A DNA stretch of 64,000 nucleotides from Siphonodentalium dalli (Eukaryota > Mollusca > Scaphopoda > Gadilida > Siphonodentaliidae), in the NCBI GenBank assembly GCA_032622095.1, contig CP136061.1, positions 91,489,845 to 91,553,844 on the forward strand, read 5' to 3'. The position numbers and the translations under genes are program-made. This document shows positions 33,491-47,972 of the stretch, piece after piece. The notes under the pieces are model-generated. The model was given only the letters and a program-made list of their open reading frames with translations. It did no database searches and was not told where the DNA came from. The first letter of the stretch is position 1. Each line of letters starts with the position of its first letter.

Positions 33491-36134
33491 TTTATCAGTC
33501 ATACAATGTAGGTGTAGTAAATTTCTCCATTCCTCACAGTGGATCGTGAGACTAATAACAAGCAGTGTCATACCTCTGCATTTCGTTTCGGTTTCTGTTG
33601 TACGATGTAGGTCTTGGAAATTCCAGTATTAAATAAATGTTGTCAGCATTGTGCATGTTGTCATGTCGAAATAATTGACAGATTTCTCCAGTTCTGTTCA
33701 CACAAAAATTACAGAAGATAGCACTGATAATACAGACGTACCAGCAAAGAAGATTTTTTCCATGTAAATCAGGGGGGGGGGGGGGTCGGAAAAAAATTCA
33801 GACACGTATGCCATTTTTTCCCTTTCGATAATTTTTTGTACCCACCCAGTGCACCCACCCCCACCGCCAAATTACTTTTCGTTTTCGGCATTTTTTTCCG
33901 ACCATTTTTTGACACCCACCCCCCCCCCCCTTTTAACACTAAAACAGAGATTTGCGGGGGGAATTCACTGTAAACAGCTGTATATGAATTTATGTGCATA
34001 CTATTTATCATGGATGTTAACATGGACATGTAAATAGGAATGAATAATTATGAGGTCATTCGGCCAAAAAAGCATGGCTACTAGCGGCCATCTTGGATTT
34101 CAAAAGTTGCAACAAAATACAACACGATAACTGCCTGCAGTCAGTTTACCAGGTAGAATTACATTATTTCTCTAAAAAAAACAAGCAGGAAAATTCATGC
34201 CAGAATTTTTTTTTCACCCCCCCCCCCCCCCTCAGGGCCCCCTGTGTAAATCGGATGATAGAAATAGAATTTTAAGTTTTGGCAATAGCATAATCATACA
34301 GTCACAGAAAAATAATATGTCAGGTGCCATTAACTTGATTAAGGAATTTTAAAATATCAGGCACCACTCATCTGGTACCTGATATTTTGTCCTGCACTCA
34401 AAAAAAAATTATACATGCGATAGCATTATATTCTGTATACTTCAGGGTGATTCGCGACTTCTGTTTTAGTCGGATAGACTCGCAATATAATTATCTTGCT
34501 TCAGTCAGGGCGACTTGCAATAGCATTAGCTTCTGTATTAGTTGGGGCAAATCGCAATATCGGTACGTTCTGTTATAGTTGGGAAAATAATTGCGCTGAA
34601 GCCAAATTGAATTGCGCTGAGGCCCAATTAATTTTCTATTGGATTTTCATTAATCAACTGGGGGGTTTAGCAATATATGAAAAATTAATTGCACTGAAGC
34701 GCAATTATTTTTGAGTTGTGCAATTAATTGCACTGAAGCGTAATTGAATTGCGCAATTGAAATGCGTTGAAGCGCAATTATTAATAAATGTGAATTTGGC
34801 CTCCCATACGGTTAACTACTTGAATTAACTGAGATTAATATATGCCATATATGGTGTATGCCTACATTTACATACCGCTGAATAAATAGTGGGAAAGACA
34901 GACAATCCTAGCTGATAATAAATTTAAAGTATATAAATATAAATAATAAACTGCGGATTCAATGTGGTCATGGGTAGTAAATAAATCGTGATGGGTCCAA
35001 ACACAGGGGCCTGTAACACGGTCTGCTGTCCGCCCCCCCCCCTCAATAAGTAAACCATATGAGGTAAGCAAGCCCTCATGCAGTGACTTCATATGCATGT
35101 ATAGGATATGGCCATAGTATGATAGTAAGGGCCCAAATCTGTGCAGAAATACATTAAAAAACATCATACAAACAATTAAAGAGTTCCGGGAAGAAGACAT
35201 CAATTCTTTGGATAGAGGGATGCTGATAATATGTATTAATTAGCCTTAGGGATTATCATTGTTGAACGCATACTCACAGTTGACTGTTGAGTACAGGTTA
35301 AAATTAGCCCAATGCTCCTCTTGTGTTGCTAGGTCATGCAAATAGTGTATGGCTAGGTTAGATAGTTAGGTCACAATTACGCTTTTTGTGCTAAAGCACA
35401 TCACAATTACGCTTTTTGCGCTTAAGCACAATATGTGGTAATTGATTGCGCTTAAGCGGAATTATTTGCGCTAAAGCACAATTCATTATTAAATGTGAAT
35501 TTGGCCTCCCCTACACAGACCTTGTTATATTGCATTGACGGCTAACACGCCCACGTTGAAAATTACAACTGCTTTGGAGTAATATTACAACCGTGTTGCA
35601 TTTACACTAGAACCATGTTGATAATTTTTCAACATGGTGTCATACTCATGGCAGTTCCAACGCGGTTGAGAGGAACACATGTTTTGAGAATGTGTAGACA
35701 TGAATATTCACTGTGTGCATCTATGTATAACATGTTCAGACTTGAAAACCCCATCATCAACAACGAACAGATAATAAAAACAAAAAATAAATATTCACTT
35801 GGTGCATCTATGTAGGGGGGGTCGGTAGCGTATTGGCCTCTCATGCTAGCAGACCGGGGAACGCAACCTGGTCCTAATGTATTCTGACAAAAATCAGAAC
35901 TCGGTCAGATACCAAGTTTGTCAGACTGAAAAGTCTCATCCATGATCACTGAATAAAGATCTGAATGCAAAATGCCGACTTCCCTCCATAACAACACTTG
36001 TCCATGTATTTTGTCGTGGGTGCAGCAGTAGACAGTATGCTGTCGCCAGTGTCCGATCGGGCGCACACATTGTGTGGCTGACCCGTGTACACACCTCGGT
36101 GTGTGCACGTTAAAGAACGCTACCTGGCTTCTGA

Positions 36135-37136
36135 CAGGTCGGGCACACATCCAAAACGGTCTACGTAGCTCGTTTTGTCTACTGTAGCCTGATTGAGCTA
36201 CGTTTTTAATGTGATTTACACGCCTTCTGCGATTATCGCCATACCACGAAAAAAACGCATTTCAAATTTTCGTTCATTAGTTGTGTACCACTATCACGTC
36301 TACAAAGAAGCAAAAAACTCAACGACTCACCACGGCTTTAATACATTTTGAGCGATTCAAAATCAATTTGTTTTGGTCAATTTACCATGAAAAACAATAA
36401 GAAATGATCATCAAAATCTCTTGATCGAAATGTAAATCTTCATCAAATCTGAGGTAGTTCCGGTCGCAATTGTGTTCGCAAATATCCGTGTGCAGGCGAT
36501 AATCTGATTGGTTGCATTTAGCCGGGGATTAATGGTACGTTCTTAATGGGATTTCAGTGTAACATCTATCTGTTGGAATGTACGGAACGACAAATGGACA
36601 ACCATATCTGTATTACTGTAATGTTACACGAGGGAGGTGCTTCCAAATTTCAAAGAAAAATTGTGAATCGTGTTTCCGGAGTTGCCTTCTCTGAATGGCG
36701 GTCGCCAAACATTTAACAAATAGTCGTCTCCGAGTGAAGCTGTTCGCTTTATCCAATCAGGTAAGCCACATAAACCGGACGTTCTTGACCTTCAAAAATA
36801 AATATCCTGCAAAAACAAATGGATTGTTCCCTACTTTTTATGGCAAAATCTGATATTTTCGGGAAAGTCACTACCAAACGCTAACAGGTCTTAATTAAAA
36901 CATCGTTAATTGCGCCTAAGGCTAAGCCGTGGTGAGTCGTTGAGTTTTTTGCTTCTTTGTAGACGCAATAGTCGTACACAACTAATAAACGAAATTTCGA
37001 AATGCGCTTTTCTCGTGGTATGACGATAATCGATGGAGGCGTGTAAATCACATTAAAATCGTAGCTCAATCGGGCTACAGACAGTACAGTAGACAAAACG
37101 AGCTACGTAGACCATTTTGGATGTGTGCCCGACCTG
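36135..37136. mobile_element. Foldback DNA element, copy in B
   Basis: Same element as at 26723, with CAGGTCGGG and CCCGACCTG ends and TCTGA on each side (36130-36134, 37137-37141). It is about 4 bp longer, from a GAGG insertion near 36633 and small changes. It was copied with the segmental duplication and is not an independent insertion, since the flanks match as well. Confidence 0.85.
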
Positions 37137-40100
37137 TCTGACTGAGGACACCACATGGTTAATATAAGGTTACTCAGCCATGGTAGGCTGGTAGCATCAG
37201 GACCAGTTCGTCTACAACCAGAATTGGTTCCTGCACTGTAGTCTAGAGATACAGATACATAATTTTAGAGGTTTCACTTTCACTTTCAGTCATCTGTGAC
37301 CAGGTGACTTAAATTGGATCGCTTCAAAAGTTAATTGAACGTGAAATGTCATATTTCATATAAAAAGTGTTCACGCCTATGCGTGTATCCTATACTAAAA
37401 AAACAAACATACCATGGTTTACGAACACGATGTCCTATAATAATTATCTAAATTAAATTAAACCAAAAATACCGGCGCTTGCACGCGCGCAGGAAACTAA
37501 CGGTCGATGAAAGTTGTAACGAGTCAAGGGAATGACGTACCCGTGACAATAAGTTCGTACCTCGGCAATAATTATTAATATGTCACATTCATTTAGTTAT
37601 AATATTAAACATTTCAAAATGTATACATTTTACTTTCAGCTGGATGACATCTCGACTCGTGGAAAGTCCGCCATTATTTGAATAGGTTGTCACGTGCAGT
37701 TATAGAACCAATCACGAATAGACATCGCTTAACTACCCCAACCGCGTCGCGTAACTACTCGTCCAATAGCAAAAATAGCATATTTAAGTAGCTTATTTAG
37801 CTATAAAAGTAGCTTTAAAATTTAAGCTACCCAAATCTAGCTACTCTCGATTTAGTGTGTATATTGTTTGTTTGTTCGTATGTTTGTTTGATTGTTTGTC
37901 CGCTTAACTAAATAACCTATATCTATATTTGCAAATGTATGTATGTTTGTCTGTCTGTCTGTCACAGTCTGTGTTCTATAGAAATTCACGGGGACCATCT
38001 AGATGGAACCAAAGGGGTCTAACAGGGGTAACTTTTTACAAGGAAGATAATGATGTGGATTGTAATTTTCTAAAGTGACGTTGTTGTTGTCAGAGGCAGA
38101 AACGGAGAGGGGCAGCACAACATGTTGTCGCTGATTTCGACCAAACTTATACCTAATCATCTGCAGGATATGAGACTTCTAATTATGTGGTTTAAAAGAT
38201 GTCAGGGTGCACGGAAGGGGAGATGGGCACCATAATTATTGATAAGACTATTTTCGCGCCGATTTCCACCCAATTGGTACAGATTATTTTCCATGTATTA
38301 TGAGTGTAATGGTGTGCTTTAAATATGCCAAGAGTGACGCTGTTCGAGTCAGGGGTGCACGATATCCACCATATTGATACACGTTCTTCTCCATGATACG
38401 AAGACTCCAATCATGTGATTTGAACACGCAAAATTTGTGCCATTTGGGTGAGTGCTTGCGGGGGGGGGGGGGGGGGGGCACTAAACTTTATAAGAATTTG
38501 TTACGTCGCAATTTGCTTAAGAGCGCACACAAGAAGCGGCATCTGAACTGTTGGAAGTGGGCAACCTTGCAGAGGGACAGCTTTTAATAAGAAATATATT
38601 ACATGCGTTGCTTTTTTTTCAATGTCATAAATTTCCCGTCATGCAGAAAATCAAACGTTCCCAGGTTTTGAACTGGTGGAATATTACGGAAATTTACGGG
38701 AGTAGTGCTTTGTGGTATTATATACCTCAACATCAGTTAATATAATTTTACCCATATAACAATATAATTTTAGGATGGCAAACTATGCTATAGCATAACT
38801 GGTCATGGAATAGCATCGTTTTGGTGTCAAAATTAAAACGTTGAACCCTTCAAATGAATTGGTAGAAAACACCAGTATTTGTGGTTGTCACAAGCCACAA
38901 TATAGTTGTAACAATTATATTGAAGGAACATGTCCATATCTTAGCAAAGCTCGCGTGCGAATGAAACAACTGTGCCATGATGATAACACCAGCCGGTAGT
39001 CGTCACTTAGACACACCCTCGCTCGAGATTATTTACAGCTCCACCCTTTGATCTTATTGTTTGACAATTCTAAACCGCGTTGAGAAAAGACGGATTCGTC
39101 ATCTCAGATTTAGCCTCGGTAAAACTGGTTTAGCCGGACAGTCGAATGATATGGTTTAAGCTTATAACACGCAAAACAAATATCGAAATTGACAAAAACG
39201 TATCCCCAATCACTTTGTAGGTGTGAGTGCTTCTCGCTTATAAATTGTCAATCAAAATATTCTCGCTGTCGTAAGTATTGCTTTTCACAATCAATAAAAC
39301 GCGACGGTCCGCATTAGGAAAGTACGATTAATTATCTATACGATACAGAGACAATACTGCTAAACCGCTGGTCTGGCTGGACCAGGATCAAACCAAAGAT
39401 GACGAATGCGTTACTTAGACCTGCGGTCTCTGGTTTAAACCACGGATTTTGCTGTCAGAGATGACGATTCCGGCCCATATGTCTCTCCAAAGTTGATCAT
39501 ATCATTCGCCAGCCGGCGGTTAAGTCGTTCTTGTATTGTGTCTTGTTACCGTTGCCGCTGACTGGATCTTGATCGCTCGTGTTTTGTGTGGTCGTCCTTC
39601 GGGACTTAGCCATCCGTGCGATTCAGACAGAGTAATTCTGGACCTGGCAGAGGATTATGGAGTTAATCTCCTCTGCTTTGTCAGCATCCTTGGACAGATT
39701 GCACGTTGTGGATACTCTTAGTTGGACTCTACCCCAGGCTAAGGGGGGCTTCGTGCATCTGTCTGTGAAGTACATCATGTGACAATATTTGGGTGCCAGT
39801 TAAATGTATCAACACGGATAATGAATTGGGACAGATGTGCTGCGTGTGCGATTGCGGGAGTGACAAGCCATGATGTTGATGTCCGCTGTCCGTCACATGA
39901 ACACTACATCTATTGGTATATAGTTACGAACGGCCTATATACATAATAGCCATAGTCCCACAGTCACGAACATTCACGGCTGATGGACGACATTGCTACG
40001 GGAACTCGACTAGCAGACGTATACAAGAAAACCGTATAGAGAAATGGTAACGCCCTCAAGATCATATTATTAGGCTTAAATATTTGTTGCTGTCCCTCTC

Positions 40101-40592
40101 CTGTTCTGCCTCTGACAACAACAACAACAACGTCACTTTAGAAAATTCTAACCCACATCATTATCTTCCTCAGAATTCCGTTAAAACAACTAATCCTTCA
40201 AATTTTTACAAAAAAACTACGGCTTATTTCTCAGTTTCTCATTCACCACACCACAAAGCCTCTAAATGCGGATACAAAAATCGGAGGCATTGTGTTCCCG
40301 CCATAAAATCTTCAAGAGTGCATGGCCCTGCCATTGTTCATACCTAAACATCGAAATCAATTAACGCAGTCATAATAGTTACATATTGCAACTATCAGCT
40401 ATCCAGCGAATACGCACCCCACGAAAACCCGAAATGTGTTGTCCTGCGATATATCCAATCGCTATAGCTCAATTTGACACGGCCAGATTAGCCTTCCTCC
40501 AATATCCTAAACAATAAAGCTTATCAAATCATCGGTATAGTCAATATAACTTTCACGAACTTGGACATCGACACTTTCCGATTGGTCTACAT

Positions 40593-41009
40593 ATAAGCAT
40601 TGTCAGACCTGTCATCGAATAATGTAACTCTGCATCGAGCCCACATCGCAAATGTCAAAGCATTGTGTTAGAGAAAATACAAAGAAAAGCAACGAAACTA
40701 GTTCGTCAAATCAAAACTCTATGCTACCGAGACCGAATGATAAGACTCAATCTGATGTCTTTAAAATATCGAAGATTTAGAGGAGATCTAACCGAGGTAT
40801 ATAAACTGTTGAATGGTCATTACAATATCAATGCCTGTGACCTATTAGAAAGAAATTCACCAGGAAGAACAAGATGACATAATAAAGAGCTACAGATGCG
40901 CACTGTTAACAAGGACATAAGAACATATTTCTTCACACAGAGGGTCGTAAATAGCTGGAACTCTCTGCCAGACTTCACTAATGTGACACACATTGCAAAT
41001 AATGTTATT
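40593..41009 (+). pseudogene. Reverse-transcriptase C-terminus remnant, copy B/C1
   Basis: The fullest reading is ISIVRPVIE, stop, CNSASSPHRK, LEKIQRKATKLV, LKYRRFRGDLTEVYKLLNGH, SPGRTR, stop, HNKELQ, then FFTQRVVNSWNSLPDF. The last phrase matches the conserved FF..RVVN.WNSLP motif that closes many non-LTR reverse-transcriptase ORFs in invertebrates. Two in-frame stops show it is dead. No endonuclease or catalytic YADD part is found nearby, so it is a 5'-truncated copy, as usual for LINEs. Confidence 0.9.
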
Positions 41010-41592
41010 GGGACGAAAAGCAGCAAGACTTGTTCCGTATTATGATGATGATGCTGGTGATGATATAATTGATAGAACAAACCATTATTATGATGATCGT
41101 GTCGTTATTTGTTTACAATACGTATCAATTGATATATACGCACCCGTTCCCTCGTTAAAATCAACATATTTCGACCATTTTAGGCGACCTCCGGGAATTC
41201 GGGGACCTCCGCAAATGGACCTCCGCAAATAGTGACCTACTGCAAATTGTCACACCGATCAGCACCTAATTAACGAACCGGTGGTTGACTCGGCTGTATC
41301 CGACTAACCTCTTTAAAATACGTATCAATTAAGATATACGCACCCGTTCCCTCATTAACATAAACATATTTCGACCAATTTAGGGGACTTCCGCGCATTC
41401 GGGACATCCGCAAATGTAATGCCGCAAATGGGGGACTTACAGCAAATTGTCACACAGATCAGCACATAATTAACGAACCGGTGGCTAACTCGGCTGTCTC
41501 CGATAATACACTCTTTAAAATACGTATCAATTAACGGTCAGTAGTTCGGTCAGCCAGTCGGTCAGTCAGTCGGACAGTCAGTCAGATACACT

Positions 41593-42206
41593 ATGCCAGA
41601 GAATAGTCCGGGAATAGACTTATACTATACAGAGAAAGAAACGACGACGCTACTAAATTGTTCACATGTAAACTTCATATTGTTTAATTATGTAATAAAT
41701 TATGACGCAATCAACGGCCAAAGTCAATCTCGATATATGACCGGTATTGGTACAAGGACAGTAGCAGCTAAACCACCGGGGGCCCACGGTTCTGCTCAGG
41801 GATGCCACTACCAGAGCAGGGAAGGAGAAGAAGAAGACTTATTCGCGAAGACGCAGGGACGCAGTTCGAAGGACCGGGTGATGAACAAAGAGGCAGCTGT
41901 TGATTGACCGGCTGTCCCTTCCCACTCGTACATCAGCCATCGTCCACCGAAGCTACAGCCCGGAGAGGTATGATAGACGCCCAGATCACCCACCCCCGCT
42001 GGAATGCTTCCGCCGACTTCTTGATGGAAATAGACACACCTCCTCCAAGGGCACCGGAGTACCATCACAGCCCGGTGTCCCCCATATCCACCAGCAGCAG
42101 CAACAACATCAGCAGCAAATCCACTGATTCCATCAGGTCGGCCGCTGGACGCTTAAAAATAGAGCAGAGGTTACTGGAGTCAACAAACATCGAAGAACAA
42201 CTTTAA
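41593..42206 (+). CDS. Two overlapping open frames, unknown, copy B/C1
   Basis: Same pair as at 31974, with 104 and 100 codons. It lacks six bases (GACAAG-type) in the acidic run and nine in the second frame relative to copy A, all in frame. Function unknown; see copy A for the case for and against coding. Confidence 0.2.
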
Positions 42207-43090
42207 ATAGCCGTATAAATCACAGCCTTCGACGACGCCAGTTCCCAGCCATCTCAACCAACAACAACAACCGAGCGACACAAGAAAACAGCCACCAATT
42301 AGAACAAATAAAGAAACAACAATTCTTGATCATTTTCAAATCAATGGGTACCGCCCCTACCAAATCTTCACTGGCCTGGCCCAGAATAAAAAAAGTTGAT
42401 CTTATTCAATATTCATATTGAGTCGTAATAGGTAACACCAGACACTCAATGCAGAGCACCCAGCTACAAAAAATAGGCCACCACGTCAAATACAACAATA
42501 ATGAGGATCAACATAACAAACCCATTGTCTACCATACATTAGGCTAACGGTAGATGGTGGGTAGTGGTATATTGTCAAGTATATTGCGATTAAAGAAGAC
42601 TAGACACAGTATTTGAAGGTATGGACATGCAACAAAGCATTGACATAAAACATATCTTGAGGTGTGATGAAATTTGAAGATGATTTGGTACGGTACACGG
42701 TGTCGGTGACATAGATTTATTTCACTTGGTTGAAGATGGATTATCTCTTTAAATAACACATTTGAAATTGTTGCGTGGGTATAAAATAAAAATATATGAA
42801 CTGAAGACCCCTGTCCGGAAAGGCTTCTTTCTATCAATTAATATTGATTCTATTTATAATATTTTATTATGAAATGAGACGATTAATTGGGACATTTTAT
42901 TTGTCTATTTTTAGAACAGACCATTCGTGTGATACCATATAGCGATATAGAGCATTATGCTGTTCCTATAGCTACGTACCGAACGCCAAATGTCCCAGAT
43001 TCATTGGTTGCATTGTTTATTCCATAGTTATAAGCGATAATGGGTATAGTTCACGTTTGTTTGTGACAAAATTACGCAATCAAATTTCTG

Positions 43091-43778
43091 GTCTCTGTTA
43101 ACAGTAAAACATATTGTTCGTTAGCTAAACAACCACACCTTTTTAGACCGAAAAATATTCGAAATAAAATCAATATTAATTGATAGAAGCATTTCCTGGA
43201 AGGAGTCTTCGATTCAGATCTAATATTTTATACCCCGGTAACTATATAATACATGTTTACAAAGAGATAATCCACCTTTAAGCTGCTTTATGCTATTATA
43301 ATTATATATAATTTTAGAAGTTAAAATTTGTTTTTAGTTATTAACTGTGAGCCCAGAAAATGAGGATTTAATTCGACCAATCTTTTTTTTTATTGAGATG
43401 TAACACAAACGAGCATTAGTTCAGGTTTCAACCCGCCTCAGGGCTTGAACATCATTAATTCTTTATATTGATGTAATTATTTTTATGACTGCATGCATGG
43501 GTGACTTCTCTCATCTTTGTTTTAGTTACTAATGATATTATTCTACTTAAGTCTATTGTAATAACACTTCCCAACCGTTTAAGGCAAAGCATGCACTGAC
43601 TCGCCCGCGGATACAGATATTTTGCTGACTGTACATCCATCTGCTGGTTATCGATATAACGGTACACACATACCTAATATCGAAATCTGCATAATCAAAT
43701 AATAATGCGACAAGTAAGGGGATATTAAAGCGATAAACGGAAGGATTTAACTGCAAGGTGAGATATCACGAATTAATA
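43091..43778 (+). other. Right flank of unit B, no gene seen
   Basis: Unique to the C units. Two minus-strand frames of 67-70 codons overlap here and differ between C1 and C2 by a nonsynonymous change. No motif is seen. Confidence 0.5.
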
Positions 43779-46700
43779 CAGGGTACCCTTTCTCGTATTT
43801 GAATTCGCGCAGTGTTAATTTTCGCTTAGTTTTGAATTCGCGCACTTTGAATTCGTGCACCGTGCTGCATGCGCCAACTCAAAACTGACAAGACTAATTT
43901 TGTAAAAGTGTAGTATCTGATGATAGCTTCAGTTCTTAATCGTCTATGGAGTTACGCATGTGCATTAAAGACCACAATGACGAATATTTACATCGAGTAG
44001 TACACAAATGTATCACCATTTTGGTGCGATGATGGGTGCTTATATTTTAATAGTTATGGGTATCATTGAAATTAATTCGAAAGAAGTAAAGCCACAACCG
44101 CGTTGACTATCAGCATTTGTCTGCGTGTATTTTAAATAGTTGGGTTGCCATAATTAATTCGGATTCTGTTACCACGGTGTCAATTTAGGGTTGTGTATAT
44201 GGATACATACGTGCTTTCGTGCACCTTTAGTCTGGAATATGAATATTTCTTACACGCATTTCAACATCGAAGATTTTATTATGATTTTCGCGTTACTATC
44301 TGAATAATGGTGTTGAGATAGGTTTCTCGTATGTGAATATAACTGTGTATTCAGTCCAACTTTCCGTAATTAACATTATATCCGTCGTATTGGCTGCAGA
44401 CACACGTACCGACCGCAGTAGCAATGGCATGGTAGGTATGACAATTTATTAAGGTGGAGTTTGGTGACAATTTGTCATCTTAATTACTATGCCATATCTA
44501 GGCATGTTGTCCACTGTGAGTCGAATTGACAAATTAACCCATTGCGTTTCACCACGGTTGATCTCTACTCGTTTACATTGTATTCTGTACGATATATATA
44601 ATTGCACGATCGATCGTCCATAATTGTGATTTACATTTTCTCATTTTTCAAGAAAATTGGGTTTGAAATTTTGGTAGGTCAGTATCCGTAGATAAACACT
44701 TCGTACATATTGGAAAATGCGGCAACATAATGGATCACATCGTTATCTACTATAATGGGGAATTTCATGATCCGTTGTTTAAGAGATTGCGAGTAAATTA
44801 CGAAAACGTGTTTGAAGATACGACGTTTTGCGTAAATAATCGTCGTCGGGCTTCTGGATCATAATGTCGAAGGAGATACGACAATCTTTGCATAGTATAT
44901 TTCCTCTGTATGGAAAACTGTTTAGTGTTATAATACTGTTGGCTTTTACTGTTGAATTCAGGTTTCCAGACCTCAGGTTACAACAAAAACATGCAAGAAG
45001 TAATTTATAATCACTAGTGGCTCTGTTCCGCTCAAAGAACACTAAATGTTAACTATTGTAACACTGGGCCGATGTATACCGATGCCATTTTGTTCGGAAA
45101 CAATACGAACATAATGCTGCCAAACTAACTAAATCGTCGAAACATGAATTAAGCGTTTACGATAACGTATAGGCATATATAGGTCGTGGTCTCCTTGCCT
45201 ACATCAAAATAAGAATCATACCGGGTATTGCAACAACAACAAAATGCCTGGAACCCTGATTATATTTATAAATAAAGTAAAACCGCGTTGGTGACAACAC
45301 TTTGTTAAATATATACATATAAGTAATACACAACGGATTCAATGTGGTTATGGGTTTTGACTGCCTAAATATACAAAAGACTTTGTATGAATCCCCTCGA
45401 GGTTCATGATGTTTTTTGATTTTGCTCTCTATCCAAATCCCGTGACCTCATTGAACTCTCAGTTCATTTCTGCAATAAAATGTAGACACGTTTTATGTAA
45501 TAACACGCAGTCTTCTATGCTCCCCGAAGAACTTTGATGGACCAATCTCTTCTATCAGAATAGTATATGAATACATGGCATTAAAGAGCATCATAGTCCT
45601 CACATACATGGGCGTGCACGGTGCACACGCCGGAAATAGACTATATACATAATATATAATTGTGTAAGAATATGTGTGCTTGTTGTTTGATATGTGAAAT
45701 AGAGCTTTATAATTACATCAATGATTGCACAGCTGGAAATTTTCCGAAGTTAGGTTCCAGTTCCACATATCGATCCGGTGAGAATCAATTGTGAAATTAT
45801 TCAGTACATCCATGTCATAGTTGTGATCACATATGTAATATTTAGTGCGCTTAAAGCGACTTGGTACCTTCGGGATGATCGGATGGTTAAACAATTTACA
45901 GGCGCAGGCAATCTACAAACAGAGAGAAAACGAAAATAACTAGATATATTTTGTTCTTATATTCATTGCCCCAATTTGGAGATTTTGGCGATTCTATTCA
46001 TTGTTTATAAACAAACCCTGTATTTTATTGAAATTGGATGTCGTTTACTCACAAACAATTATTATAAAATAACAGCACCAGATTATCGTAACTTAAACAA
46101 TACAAATAATCAATCTAAGAACTTGAAATCTCAAAAACACCTGGTCAAACATTTGAACTGGTAATCGCGATAAACAATGAGATCGGGACAATCCTATTAA
46201 CTTGGACTCGAAGCCCAGTTATATTTACGAAAATGTGGTTTGAAATCGGCAACAGTATAACACTTCCTGTAACATTGGGCTCATAAAGGTGAACCGATGA
46301 GCTAATTCTGCATTATAGTATTCCAAACTCGATAAAAACATTGGCAATAAATGACTAACACATGTAATTAAACGCAATTTAGTGAACCACAAAGCGAATT
46401 ATGTTCTAGAACATCCAACTTAAAATCACAACACAGATATGAAACTTTCAATTAAAGACGACAGTCTTTGTGCAAATCATAACGCATTCGTTGCATGTGT
46501 GATCAACAATCACAGTTGAACAAAACTGTTACCGCAAAACCAACATGATACCAAACACGAACAACTATTTTCGGAAAAAACAATTCATAAAATTGTCTGT
46601 CAACCACTGGCATCCAATGCATCATGCTTCGTGCGTCGACAATGTTCTCCTTGGATAGCATATAATGTTTTCCGTCACTGGAGCGTCCGACAAACTGTTA

Positions 46701-47801
46701 TCTGCTGTGTACGTATTACGTTAACTTGCTCCGTTTGGAGTCGGGTGTCAGATATACAATCGAGAATGTAGCATCACTTACAAGCACGTTGAACGAACAC
46801 GTAACTGGTTCGTTTCTTGAACTCAGTACATGTTTCACTTATGTGAAAAGAACTAAACTAAACTTCAATGAAACTGACGACTTTTAATAATTAATATCAG
46901 ACTTCATCACCTTCAAAACTGCGTATTCAACGGTCTGACAAATCCGAAGCGCAAACTAGAACAACTGGGCTGAAGATTTCCGAGATATGGAATGTTTTCT
47001 GATAATGGACGAGTATACATTGTCCACCACCTGGACGCACAGGTGACCTGGTTCTATTTGTGTTTTGTGAGTGACATTGCATGAGCAGCTTTACTGCCAT
47101 TGACATATGTTAATGTGTGTTGTGTGGCACGCATGTGAGTCCGACCACAACACTGGATGTTTAACGTTAGTCCGTGAATATCGCACTGAGATATCGCGTC
47201 GCCATCCCTACCAGCAGCATGTTGGTTCCACAAAACATTATTCGCATTTCTATTGACAGAGCAATGCGCTATCAGGTTAAATATTGTCAACTTCCTTTTG
47301 TGAAAAAAAGTTAGATATGTTTGCTTTTGATAGGGAAATCCTCGAAAGCGTGAAGTGCCAGATAGAAACTTCTAACACCGTGGGGATCACATTTCCCATA
47401 GTTAGAACATTCTCGTATGGTCTGGTTCAAGGGGTAGCAATTGGAAATTATTTTGTGGGGAACCACCCCCTCCCCGACAAAAATCACCCACGTCCCATTA
47501 TTGATAAAGATAGTTTTCGGATAACGTTTCTGTCGTAAATGTAACAGAAATCAATCACATTTAAGGTACAAATTGGAAGTGAATTTGAGTGATATCAAGT
47601 ATGTGAAGATGAATGTTTGTATGACCCATCAACCCATTATAATATAGATATATATACATATTGTATATATATCAGAAAATATTGGCCAAAACCATAAGTG
47701 CTTTAATGTCGTATCTCGATAACATCATAGCGAGCCATCGATAGCTTGGATTCACGTCAGGGCAATACTGTTGTATCGCCAGAATCACACCTATTAAGAT
47801 A
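43779..47801. mobile_element. CAGGGTACCC transposon, C1 partial copy
   Basis: The left terminus CAGGGTACCCTTTCTCGTAT and 4 kb of interior match the element described at 51165. The right terminus is missing because the duplication breakpoint cut it. Frames of 62-87 codons inside (for example 44779-45042 minus, 47284-47538 plus) have no recognised motif; the first carries at least three amino-acid changes against its C2 twin, arguing against selection. Confidence 0.65.
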
Positions 47802-47972
47802 GGAAAACCCGAAATGTGTTGTCCTGCGATATATCCAATCGCTATAGCTCAATTTGACACGGCCAGATTAGCCTTCCTCCAATATCCTAAACAATAAAGC
47901 TTATCAAATCATCGGTATAGTCAATATAACTTTCACGAACTTGGACATCGACACTTTCCGATTGGTCTACAT

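Larger units (their letters stand above)
33491..43090 (+). repeat. Segmental duplication copy B (9.6 kb)
   Basis: Direct repeat of copy A; the start ATCAGTCATAC is at 33494 and the end AAATTTCTG at 43090. It repeats the right half of the GGAGGCC element, the SINE, the foldback element, the inverted repeats, the reverse-transcriptase remnant, the 200-bp array and the unknown ORFs. Its last 2.67 kb also forms the left part of unit C1. At 34806 it ends the orphan right arm of the GGAGGCC element, whose left half was not duplicated. Confidence 0.95.
40423..47801 (+). repeat. Segmental duplication copy C1 (7.38 kb)
   Basis: From GAAAACCCGAAATGTGTTG at 40423 to CCTATTAAGATA at 47801 this is directly repeated at 47803-55197. 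Differences are few: scattered substitutions, a 6-bp change near 41836, a ~10-bp change near 44573 (CTCGTTTACATTG here, CTCATTACGTTTTTGCTACA in C2). The unit joins the last part of B to 4.7 kb of right flank, so it crosses the right edge of the first duplication. Confidence 0.95.

Noticed and set aside
44779-45042. 87-codon minus-strand ORF conserved in C1 and C2
   Set aside because: The two copies differ by at least three amino-acid changes in otherwise near-identical DNA, so there is no sign of protein constraint.
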